Positions 19,101 to 27,700 of a DNA stretch of 64,000 nt are shown one piece after another. The stretch comes from BJGV01 sp003230615 (GTDB lineage: Bacteria > Pseudomonadota > Gammaproteobacteria > Burkholderiales > Nitrosomonadaceae), in the NCBI GenBank assembly GCA_963663215.1, contig OY760140.1:62001-126000 (forward strand). Direction: 5' to 3'. Numbering within the stretch: the stretch's first letter is position 1; each line of letters begins with the position of its first letter. The notes below the pieces were generated by a model. The model worked only from the letters and a program-made list of their open reading frames with translations, was not told the origin of the DNA and made no database searches. Made by a program: the position numbers and the translations under genes.

Positions 19101-19532
19101 GTGATTACGGACTTCGAAGGCGAGACGGATCGCTCTATGGAAGAGCGGCGCCAGAAGCATTCACCCCTTCGCGATGTCGCCGGCATGCTGCGTTCTTTTA
19201 GTTATGCTTCGTCTGTGGCCGCCGATCATGCTACCACTGAACGCCCAGTAGACCGTCACTATTTAGGTCCCTTGGTGCATACCTGGGAGAAAAGGGTTAG
19301 TGAAGTTTTTCTTAAAAACTACCACGACACCATTCAGGGCTGTGCGGTTTGGCCGACCAATCCAGGCGCGGCGGAGCGACTGATTGATTTTTTCATTATC
19401 GAAAAGGCCCTCTACAAACTACGCTATGAAATGGACAGCCGGCCTGATTGGCTGGCCATTCCGCTCTTTAGTTTACTTAGAACATTCCAACCGCAAGAGG
19501 GTATAGAAGTTCTCATAGGAGATAACTCATGA
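16137..19532 (+). CDS. treS: Trehalose synthase-maltokinase fusion (TreS-Mak)
   Basis: This is a bifunctional protein of 1131 residues. The TreS domain (about 1-550, GH13) interconverts trehalose and maltose: DGLRLDAIPYL (Asp 222), LLAEANQWPED (Glu 264) and LRNHDELTLEM (Asp 330) are the catalytic triad. The maltokinase domain (about 590-1120) phosphorylates maltose to maltose-1-phosphate with ATP. Its kinase-like motifs are YHGDYHLSQVLL near residue 970 and DFVITDFEGE near 988. Fusion channels trehalose into GlgE substrate and is known in other bacteria. I start at the ATG at 16137, which overlaps the glgE TGA; a GTG at 16134 is the codon before. The stop overlaps glgC (ATGA). Confidence 0.95.
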   Translation: MDKANNKNHSASFPPVDPDGEGDPLWYKDAIIYELHVKAFFDSDDDGIGDFKGLTAKLDYLQDLGVNTLWLLPFYPSPFKDEGYDISDYRNVHPEYGTRADIRNFIRESHKRGMKIITELVINHTSDQHPWFQAARRAPPGSKKRDFYVWSDTDEKFAETRVIFTDSEKSNWAWDEVAGAYYWHRFFSHQPDLNHNNPEVVNAVIHIIRFWLDLGVDGLRLDAIPYLCVKEGTDNENLQETHAVIKQMRAAVDANYRNRVLLAEANQWPEDVREYFGDGNECHMAFHFPLMPRIFMAVAQEERHPIVDILQQTPEIPDNCQWAIFLRNHDELTLEMVTKRERDYMYEMYAIDPRMRVNVGIRRRLAPLMENDRNKIELVNFLLMTLPGSPIIYYGDEIGMGDNIYLGDRDSVRTPMQWSPDRNAGFSKVDPQRLYLPPNMDPIYGYEALNIEAQSRNPSSLLHWMKRVIAIRKNYKAFGRGSIKFLEPGNRKILAYVLEWENETLLCVVNLSRSSQPVELDLSAFIDRVPVELLGHTTFPPIGALPYLLTLRGYGTYGFRLATDAEVPYWHEDRLARPALPVLVLNDGWHTLSTKGRASANTVRDAIAATTQEQFQHKVLAPYLATKRWFAAKGHSILRIELLEQGEWNTDQDSWLLTIIEVHFADLSPQLYLLPLAICWEEDGGEEKIQALEPWTLARIRQKEHTGILYGAVGDDRFCRALVQGIGQNIDLPFGKGRVEFRSCPAFDKLADGIEEPVRHPSLEQSNTAIFFGNRLFLKGYRRLQLGSNPEVEVGRFLTEQLPFHHIVPVAGAIEFHSADGQTLTLAILQAYVENQGTAWNFAVDYLERYLAEQLAEPIPNSAEFQSDPHAYFLNLMGLLGRRTAELHRAFCKSTGDIAFEPEPITPEDLVAWSKQLHIEAVITLDNLKEHRDNLSVTLRVAVDRLLSLRSTLLERISPQVLEGISAAKMRYHGDYHLSQVLLVGNDFVITDFEGETDRSMEERRQKHSPLRDVAGMLRSFSYASSVAADHATTERPVDRHYLGPLVHTWEKRVSEVFLKNYHDTIQGCAVWPTNPGAAERLIDFFIIEKALYKLRYEMDSRPDWLAIPLFSLLRTFQPQEGIEVLIGDNS

Positions 19533-20752
19533 AAGTACTTGCTATGGTTCTGGCCGGTGGCCAAGGTTCCCGATTAGACCCTCTTACGGCAGAACGATCA
19601 AAGCCAGCGGTTCCCTTCGGAAGCCGCTATCGTATCATCGATTTTGTTCTCAGTAACCTGGTAAACTCGGAGATATACAGCATCTACCTGCTGATACAGT
19701 ATAAATCGCAGTCATTGATTGAGCATGTAGATAAGGCATGGGGGTATGCTAATGGTTACACAGGCCAATTCATCACCCTTGTTCCTCCGCAGATGCGCGA
19801 GGGGGAAGGGTGGTTCCAAGGCACGTCCGATGCTGTGTTTCAGAACATTAACCTAATAAAACAACATGCCCCCGATATGGTTGCGGTGTTTGGTGCCGAT
19901 CATATCTACCGTATGGATGTGCGGCAGATGATTGATTTTCATCACCAGCACTCGGCTCATGTTTCGGTGGCGGCGATTCCTGTACCGCTGAGTAAAGCTA
20001 CCAGTTTTGGTGTTATCGATACTGATGGAGATGGACGTATCCAAGGTTTTCTGGAAAAGCCGGAGAATCCACCGCCCATGCCCTCCGACCCGAGCCAGTC
20101 ATACGGCTCCATGGGCAACTACCTGTTCGAAACGGACGTCCTGTTGACGGCTTTAAATGAAGCGAAGGAACGTGGCGAGAGCGATTTCGGCCGTCATATC
20201 CTGCCGCGACTTATTCACAGCCATCGGGTTTATGCATATAATTTCGCCGACAACCGTATTCCGGGGATCAATAGCTACGAGGAACAATCCTACTGGCGCG
20301 ACGTTGGTGACATTGATACTTATTATGCTGCTCATCACGACGTATTGGGTGGTAAGCCTAAGTTTAATCTCTTTAATCCGCAGTGGTTTATTAATTCCAG
20401 TAATTACCAAGGGCCTTCGCCGCGTATCCTCTCTGGTGACATCGAGGACAGTGTCATCGGTGCCGGCTCACTAGTGACGTGCGCACGCATCCGCAATACC
20501 ATCCTGCGTCGCGAGGTAGTCTTGGAAGAAAATGTAGATCTCGAGGATTGCGTCATCATGGATTACACTATTATCCGACGTGGTTCGCAACTCAAGCGAG
20601 TCATTGTGGATCGCCATAACGAAATCAATTCGCATAGCCGCATTGGCTTTGATGTGGTAGAGGACCGTGCTCGCTATCATGTGAGTAAGGGTGGTGTAGT
20701 AGTGCTGTCTAGGGGGGTAGCCAGGCCGGAGAAAGGGCGCTACCGAATATAG
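19529..20752 (+). CDS. glgC: Glucose-1-phosphate adenylyltransferase GlgC
   Basis: GlgC makes ADP-glucose from glucose-1-phosphate and ATP, the donor for glycogen synthase or maltose-1-phosphate synthase. The 407-residue sequence has the nucleotide-binding start AMVLAGGQGSRLDPLT and the substrate-site SKPAVPFGSRYRIIDFVLSN. It also has the FGADHIYRMD metal-binding region and a C-terminal left-handed beta helix with hexapeptide-like repeats (IRNTILRREVVLEENVDLED). Its start overlaps the treS-mak stop by ATGA. No glgA or glgM gene is present in this window to use the ADP-glucose, so a user must lie elsewhere. Regulation by fructose bisphosphate or AMP cannot be judged from the sequence alone. 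Confidence 0.96.
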   Translation: MKVLAMVLAGGQGSRLDPLTAERSKPAVPFGSRYRIIDFVLSNLVNSEIYSIYLLIQYKSQSLIEHVDKAWGYANGYTGQFITLVPPQMREGEGWFQGTSDAVFQNINLIKQHAPDMVAVFGADHIYRMDVRQMIDFHHQHSAHVSVAAIPVPLSKATSFGVIDTDGDGRIQGFLEKPENPPPMPSDPSQSYGSMGNYLFETDVLLTALNEAKERGESDFGRHILPRLIHSHRVYAYNFADNRIPGINSYEEQSYWRDVGDIDTYYAAHHDVLGGKPKFNLFNPQWFINSSNYQGPSPRILSGDIEDSVIGAGSLVTCARIRNTILRREVVLEENVDLEDCVIMDYTIIRRGSQLKRVIVDRHNEINSHSRIGFDVVEDRARYHVSKGGVVVLSRGVARPEKGRYRI

Positions 20753-20761
20753 GAAAATTAG

Positions 20762-22888
20762 ATGAACTTACCTATTAACTCTGTCTGGCCAGGGGCACCT
20801 TTTCCTCGTGGGGCCACTTGGGATGGCGAGGGTGTCAACTTTGCTCTTTTTTCCGAGAACGCGGAGCGTGTCGAGCTCTGCCTGTTTGATTCGAGCGGAC
20901 AGCGTGAGGTGCAGCGCATCGAGCTGCGCGAGCAGACAGAGCTGATTTGGCATTGCTATCTGCCCGAGGCCCGCCCAGGCCTACTCTATGGCTACAGGGT
21001 GTACGGCCCACAAGACCCAGAGAGTGGTCATCGCTTCAACCCCAAAAAGTTACTGATTGAGCCATACGCCAAAGATATCGTCGGCCAGTTGCGCTGGAAT
21101 GATACCCACTTTGGATACCGCATCGATCATAGCGAAAAGGATTTGTCTTTTGATCACCGTGATAACGCACCCAGCATGCCTAGGTGCCGTGTCATTGATC
21201 CAACCTTCACTTGGGACAACGACAAGCTACCGTGTGTTCCTTGGTCTGACATGGTGATATATGAGTTGCATGTAAGAGGTTTCACCAAGAACCATCCAGA
21301 CATTCAGCCATCCCTTCGCGGTACTTACGCTGGACTGGCAACCGTGCCAGTTATTGACCATCTTACGCGCTTAGGAATCACCTCGGTGGAGCTGATGCCA
21401 GTACACACCTTTATTGATGACCGTGATCTCAACATGCGTGGCTTACGTAACTACTGGGGATACAACTCCATTGGCTTCTTTGCTCCCGATAACCGCTATA
21501 GTTCAAGTGGTGAAGTGAATGAATTCAAAACTATGGTCAAGACCTTTCACACTCATGGCATTGAGGTCATTCTCGACGTAGTTTACAATCACACCGCCGA
21601 GGGTAACGAGCTTGGGCCGACGCTTTCCTTTCGCGGGGTTGATAACTCCACTTACTATCGGTTGCTTGGCGATAATCCGCGCTACTACATGGATTATACC
21701 GGCTGTGGCAATACCCTCAATCTGCAGCATCCTCGGGTACTCCAGCTTATCATGGACTCACTACGCTACTGGGTGTTGGAGATGCACGTCGATGGTTTTC
21801 GCTTTGATTTGGCTTCAGCTCTCTCGCGCGAACTGCACGAAGTGAACCGCCTTGGTGCTTTCTTCGATATCCTGCTCCAGGATCCAGTCCTTTCTCAGGT
21901 AAAGCTTATAGCCGAACCTTGGGATCTAGGTGAAGGTGGCTATCAGGTAGGAAACTTTCCGGCTGGCTGGGGAGAGTGGAACGACCGCTATCGTGACACC
22001 TTGCGTGCCTACTGGAAGGGCGACGTTGGTCTGATCGGTGATTTTGCGCGACGACTCACCGGATCCAGTGATTTATACGATCACAGTGGCCGCAAGCCCT
22101 TCGCAAGCGTGAATTACATTACTGCCCACGATGGTTTCACCCTGCACGACTTAGTGAGCTATAACGACAAGCACAATGAGGCTAATGGTGATAACAACCG
22201 TGACGGCAGCGACAACAACAACTCCTGGAACTGTGGCGTTGAAGGGCCGACTGATGATGCAGATATTAACACTCTGCGCGCTCGCCAGAAACGTAACCTG
22301 CTGGCGACTTTATTTTTCTCACAGGGTGTACCAATGCTGGTGGCGGGTGACGAGATGGGGCGCACTCAAAGGGGTAATAATAATGCCTATTGTCAGGATA
22401 ATGAAATAAGTTGGGTGAACTGGGATCTTTCCAAAACAGATAGTGAGTTTCTCGCTTTTGTGCAGCGTCTTATTGGTTTACGACGTGCACACCCTGTGTT
22501 TCGTCGTAACAACTTCTTACAGGGCCGTGCGATTCGTGGTTCGGGTATCAAGGATATTCTCTGGCTTAAGCCAGACGGTACCGAAATGAATGATGAAGAA
22601 TGGGCTCACGACTTTGCGCGCTGTCTAGGTATGTATCTGGGCGGAGAAGTGATGGAAGAAATGGATCTGCGTGGCAAACCTGTACTCGACGATAACTTTC
22701 TCTTGCTTTTCAACAGCCATCATGAGGACATTCACTTCCACTTACCCAAGTTATGCGAAGGCTGCCAGTGGCAGAGTATCCTTGACTCTAATTTAGCCGG
22801 CGGCCTAGAGGTGGACGGCTATTTTCAGGGGGGAGATATCTATACCATCGCGGGCCGTTCACTAGCCCTCTTGGTCCAGCGGGGTTAA
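20762..22888 (+). CDS. glgX: Glycogen debranching enzyme GlgX
   Basis: GlgX is an isoamylase-type GH13 enzyme that removes short alpha-1,6 branches from glycogen. The 708-residue protein begins with a CBM48-like domain (PFPRGATWDGEGVNFALFSE). It continues with DVVYNHTAEG, DGFRFDLASAL (nucleophile), LIAEPWDLGEGGYQVGNFP (acid/base Glu) and YITAHDGFTLHDLVSYN (third Asp), all as in the family. A Shine-Dalgarno AGGAAA lies before the ATG, nine bases after glgC. Its product, linear maltodextrin, is the substrate of the TreY domain encoded downstream, so it bridges the glucan and trehalose arms of the operon. Confidence 0.96.
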   Translation: MNLPINSVWPGAPFPRGATWDGEGVNFALFSENAERVELCLFDSSGQREVQRIELREQTELIWHCYLPEARPGLLYGYRVYGPQDPESGHRFNPKKLLIEPYAKDIVGQLRWNDTHFGYRIDHSEKDLSFDHRDNAPSMPRCRVIDPTFTWDNDKLPCVPWSDMVIYELHVRGFTKNHPDIQPSLRGTYAGLATVPVIDHLTRLGITSVELMPVHTFIDDRDLNMRGLRNYWGYNSIGFFAPDNRYSSSGEVNEFKTMVKTFHTHGIEVILDVVYNHTAEGNELGPTLSFRGVDNSTYYRLLGDNPRYYMDYTGCGNTLNLQHPRVLQLIMDSLRYWVLEMHVDGFRFDLASALSRELHEVNRLGAFFDILLQDPVLSQVKLIAEPWDLGEGGYQVGNFPAGWGEWNDRYRDTLRAYWKGDVGLIGDFARRLTGSSDLYDHSGRKPFASVNYITAHDGFTLHDLVSYNDKHNEANGDNNRDGSDNNNSWNCGVEGPTDDADINTLRARQKRNLLATLFFSQGVPMLVAGDEMGRTQRGNNNAYCQDNEISWVNWDLSKTDSEFLAFVQRLIGLRRAHPVFRRNNFLQGRAIRGSGIKDILWLKPDGTEMNDEEWAHDFARCLGMYLGGEVMEEMDLRGKPVLDDNFLLLFNSHHEDIHFHLPKLCEGCQWQSILDSNLAGGLEVDGYFQGGDIYTIAGRSLALLVQRG

Positions 22889-22890
22889 AC

Positions 22891-24723
22891 GTGAAGCGCC
22901 GCCACATCATGCCATTCGGCACCGAGATGCTTGAGGGTGGTGGTGTTAACTTTCGTTTATGGGCGCCAGCTGCTACAGCGGTTAAGCTGCAACTCGACGA
23001 GGCGCAGGGAATACCCATGATAGCCATGGGTGCAGGTTGGTTTGAGCTAAAGGTGCCGGCGGCACGCAGCAGTGGTCATTATCACTTCCAGTTGCCTGAC
23101 GGATTGATTATTACAGATCCGGCCTCGCGCTTTAACCCTGAAGATGTGCATGGTCCTTCCGAGGTGATCGATCCAGTACTCTTTGACTGGTCAGATAACG
23201 ATTGGCGTGGTCGGCCCTGGGAGGAGGCGGTAATCTACGAACTGCACGTTGGTAGCTTTACGCCGAAGGGCAACTTCGTCGGTGTCATGGAACGGATCAA
23301 CTATCTAGTCGATCTGGGGGTAACTGCACTAGAGATCATGCCCGTAGCTGATTTTCCTGGTCGATGTAACTGGGGCTATGATGGAGTGTTGCCTTTTGCA
23401 CCCGATGCTGTCTATGGTCTCCCGGATGACTTCAAGCGTCTCATCAATACTGCACATGACCGTGGGCTAATGGTGTTTCTCGACGTGGTTTACAATCACT
23501 TCGGCCCAGAAGGAAACTATCTACATACCTATGCTCCTGCCTTCTTCAACTCGAGTCACGTTACCCCTTGGGGTGCGGCCATCAACTTCGATGGTGAATG
23601 TAGCCGCACGGTTCGGGACTTCTTCATCCATAACGCCCTTTACTGGCTTGAAGAATATCACCTCGATGGCTTACGTTTGGATGCAATCCACACCATCAGC
23701 GACGATAGTTCGTTGGACATCATCGAAGAACTTGCCGATGCCATCAGGAATGGTCCAGGACGGGAGCGCAGCGTGCATCTGGTGCTGGAAAATGACCGGA
23801 ATCAGGCTCACTATCTTAGCCGTGACGCTACTGGTCAGAAGTGCTATGCAACAGCACAGTGGAACGACGACTTCCACCACACGCTACATGTGCTTGCAAG
23901 CGGCGAAACAGAGGGTTGCTACAACGATTACACCCCCGATCCGGTACGCCTTCTGGGTCGCAGCCTAACCGAAGGCTTTGTCTTCCAGGGAGAACCCTCA
24001 CACTTTCGAGACGGCGTACGGCGCGGGGAACCGAGTGGGCATCTTCCGCCCACTGCCTTTGTTAACTTCCTGCAAACCCACGACCAGGTGGGTAATCGTG
24101 CCTTTGGTGAGCGTCTGTGCCATATAATTTCCCCTGCTAAGCTGGAAGCTCTTACAGCTATTTTGTTACTTGCACCGCAGCCGCCCCTGTTGTTCATGGG
24201 TGAGGAATTTGCTACTGCGCAGCCTTTCCTGTTCTTCTGCGATTTTGGTTCAAAGCTTGCCCATGCCGTGACCGAAGGTCGGCGGCGTGAGTTTTCAAAA
24301 TTCGATCGTTTCGTTGATGCTGCCGAGCGGAAGCTTATCCCTGATCCCAATAACATTGCCACTTTTACCACTTGTGTTCTTGACTGGAGCGTCCTTGAGC
24401 ACGCACATCATTACTCTACCCTTAAATTGTACCGAAAACTGTTATCGTTGCGCCAACAGTGGATCGTTCCACAGCTTGCTGGTATGAGCATCGGAACATC
24501 TCAACTGGTGTTCTTTTCACCGCGAACGCTTTCTATATGCTGGCGTTTGAGCAGCCAACGATCATTGTCGTTTGTCGCCAACCTTGGTGAAGAAGATGTC
24601 AAAGTAGATGCCGTGGACGGAACCTTGCTCTTTGCTACAGCCAACCTCAACGCTATCATGCTAGCCACAGGAAGGATGCCACCGTGGTCAGTGGCTTGGC
24701 ATCTGATACCTGAGAATTATTAA
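22891..24723 (+). CDS. treZ: Malto-oligosyltrehalose trehalohydrolase TreZ
   Basis: TreZ releases trehalose from the maltooligosyl-trehalose made by TreY. It is a GH13 protein of 610 residues: a CBM48-like start (GGGVNFRLWAPAATAVKLQL), then VIYELHVGSFTPKGNF, VVYNHFGPEGNYL, DGLRLDAIHTI (nucleophile), VLENDRNQAHYL (acid/base) and FLQTHDQVGNRAFGER. The assigned start is GTG at 22891, two bases after the glgX stop. An ATG at 22909 (MPFGTEM) is an alternative, but the basic stretch before MPFG is common in relatives. The stop overlaps the next gene (TAATG). Confidence 0.95.
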   Translation: MKRRHIMPFGTEMLEGGGVNFRLWAPAATAVKLQLDEAQGIPMIAMGAGWFELKVPAARSSGHYHFQLPDGLIITDPASRFNPEDVHGPSEVIDPVLFDWSDNDWRGRPWEEAVIYELHVGSFTPKGNFVGVMERINYLVDLGVTALEIMPVADFPGRCNWGYDGVLPFAPDAVYGLPDDFKRLINTAHDRGLMVFLDVVYNHFGPEGNYLHTYAPAFFNSSHVTPWGAAINFDGECSRTVRDFFIHNALYWLEEYHLDGLRLDAIHTISDDSSLDIIEELADAIRNGPGRERSVHLVLENDRNQAHYLSRDATGQKCYATAQWNDDFHHTLHVLASGETEGCYNDYTPDPVRLLGRSLTEGFVFQGEPSHFRDGVRRGEPSGHLPPTAFVNFLQTHDQVGNRAFGERLCHIISPAKLEALTAILLLAPQPPLLFMGEEFATAQPFLFFCDFGSKLAHAVTEGRRREFSKFDRFVDAAERKLIPDPNNIATFTTCVLDWSVLEHAHHYSTLKLYRKLLSLRQQWIVPQLAGMSIGTSQLVFFSPRTLSICWRLSSQRSLSFVANLGEEDVKVDAVDGTLLFATANLNAIMLATGRMPPWSVAWHLIPENY

Positions 24724-27700
24724 TGAATTACTCTTCTACCAAATGTAAACCTGAAGCGCTAGCGAAACTTGCGGCTCGCTGTGGTATTGCTTCAGAATAT
24801 CAGGACATCTGGGGTAAGCGTCATGTTACCTCAGACCGTACTCGGCGAGTGCTGCTTGCTGCCATGCACTTCTCTTCTGAGTTTAGTCTCGAAGAATCTC
24901 TGCGTGAAATGGAGGAGCGCGAATGGCGACGGTTATTGCCACCTGTAAAGGTATTACGGGCCGGCGAAGTGCATGCTATACCTCTCTCCCTAGTAGTGGC
25001 ATCTACAAAGTTTCAACATCGCTGGATTATAATTCCGGAGGAAGGTGCGGCGATGACAGGAGAGTTTTTACCTAGCGAACTATCAAAGCTGGAGGAACAG
25101 TGCTTGGGTGGAGTTGATTTTCTACGTGTTGAGCTAGGCATACCTCTGCTCACAACACCCGGCTACTATCGCCTAGAAATTGAGCAGCAAGGGCGCGAAA
25201 CCGAGCTGCAGGGGACAATGACCCTCATCATTGCACCGGAAAATTGCTATCAACCTGAAGCCGTGAGAGGGGAAAATCGTGTGTGGGGACCAGCTGTGCA
25301 GCTCTATGGTCTACGTTCACGGCGTAACTGGGGTATTGGTGACTTCAGTGACTTACGCACTCTGGTAGACCTAACAGCTGATACTGGTGGCGGTGTGGTT
25401 GGAGTTAATCCCCTACATGCTTTATTTCCGGACGATCCTCGGCAAATTAGCCCCTATAGCCCATCAAGTCGCTGTTTTATTAACACTTTATACCTTGATG
25501 TGGAGTCTGTGCCTGAATTTGTAGAATGTGAGGCTGCTCGCAATCTTGTTTCCTCAGATCGGTTTCAGGCTCGGTTGCGAAGACTGCGTGCAAGCGAAAA
25601 GGTCAACTACAAAGATGTATCTGCAGCCAAGCGATCGGTATTGTCGCTGCTTTACCGTCACTTTCGTGATCACCATCTTGTAAATGATACTGATAGGGCG
25701 CGTGCTTTTCGGTTCTTCCGCGATGAGGGTGGTGAAGCACTTGAATGTCATGCTCGATTCGAAGCCTTGCACAATTATTTCCGGCGCGAAGACCCTACTA
25801 TCTGGGGCTGGCCGGTTTGGCCGGAACCATATCAACAACCCAAGTCACAAGCAGTGGAGGAGTTTGCAGAAGAACATACAGTTACCGTGGAGTTCTTTGT
25901 CTGGATGCAATGGTTAGCCGATGAACAGCTTGCCGCCATCGGTCAGCAATCGTGGCGCCGTGGTTTGGGAGTTGGTCTTTATCAGGATTTGGCGGTGGGT
26001 GTTAGTTCTGGTGGGTCAGAGGCCTGGGTCTGGCAAGACGTTCTTGCTTCTAGTGCCTATGCCGGGGCGCCGCCCGACGAGGTAAATTCTCTTGGGCAGG
26101 ATTGGGAATTGCCTCCGTTTGTGCCGCATTATTTAAGGGAGGTGGCCTATATGCCCTTTATAGATGTGTTGCGCGCAAATATGCGCCACTGTGGCGCACT
26201 GCGCATTGACCATGTTATGGCACTCGCTCGCATGTTTTGGGTGCCCGCAGGCATGACCACAACACAGGGTACTTACGTTTCTAATCCAATGGAAGACCTG
26301 CTTGGCATCGTAGCACTTGAGAGCCAGCGGAACCGATGTCTAGTGATCGGTGAGGACTTAGGTACGGTACCAGAAAATTTTCGATCCTGCCTTGCAGCGG
26401 CTGGCGTACTTAGTTATCGACCCTTTTTATTTGAGCGCACGGAGGAAGGCGTCTTCAAATCACCGATCGATTATTCACACCAAGCTTTGGTGGCTGTAAG
26501 TACCCACGATCTACCAACTTTGCGCGGCTTCTGGAAGGGCAGTGATCTTGACGCCCGCGCTGCGCTGCAGCTTTTTCCCTCTGAGAAACATCACAGTCGT
26601 CTGGTCGTCGAACGTGCCCAGGATCGCGTACGTTTTCTTATAGCCTTGGAGCGCGAGGCCTTGTTACCGAAGAACGTAAGCATAGATCCTGTTTCTGTGC
26701 CCGACATTACGGCACCCTTTGTAATTGCAATCCACGCTTATCTGGCGAGGACTAAAGCGCAGGTCATGGTAGTGCAGCCCGAGGATATTCTTGGTGTCGT
26801 CGAGCAGACTAACCTCCCGGGTAGCCGAGGTGATCAGTACCCCAACTGGCAGCAGCGATTACCCTTAGATCTCGAGGATTGGCGGGATGATGGTCGCTTT
26901 GTCGCCGTTAGAGAAGTCTTACTTCGTGAGCGCGGTAGCGCGGTAGCTCCTAACGATGAAGAATCAGTGCCATCCCGCCTAGCCGTAATACCGCGTGCAA
27001 CCTACCGGCTCCAGTTTAACAGTGGGTTCACTTTTGCGCAGGCTGCAGCTTTAACACCCTATCTTGCTGAGTTAGGAGTGAGTCACTGTTACGCCTCGTC
27101 CTATCTAAAGGCCCGGCCTGGTAGCAACCACGGATATGACATCGTAGCCCATGGCTTCCTCAATCCGGAAATTGGTACACAACAGGAATATGAAGACTTT
27201 GTAGCTAGGTTAAAGACACATGGGTTAGGTCAGATACTTGACCTGGTTCCCAACCATATGGGAGTCATGGGTGCGGATAACATATGGTGGCTGGATGTGC
27301 TAGAAAATGGTCCGGCCTCGGTCTGGGGTTCTTATTTCGACATAGATTGGGATTCGCTTAATACTGACCTTAAAGGTAAGGTGCTCTTACCCTTGTTGAG
27401 TGACCACTACGGAACGGTGCTTAATGATGGTGAGTTGCATCTGGACTACGATAAAACATGCGGCGAATTTAGCCTGTATTACTATGAGCACCGGTTACCT
27501 GTGGATCCTGCTACTTATCCATGTATCATCGGTCTGCACATGGAGCGCCTGTCAACCATTCTCGGGGAAAAACATGAGGACTACGTTGATTTACAGACAC
27601 TCCTCACTGCCTTTGGGCGCATACCAGCACGTACCGATAAGTCTCCGGAACGTGTAGCTGAGCGCCAACGTGATAAGGATGTACATAAGCGCCACCTCGC

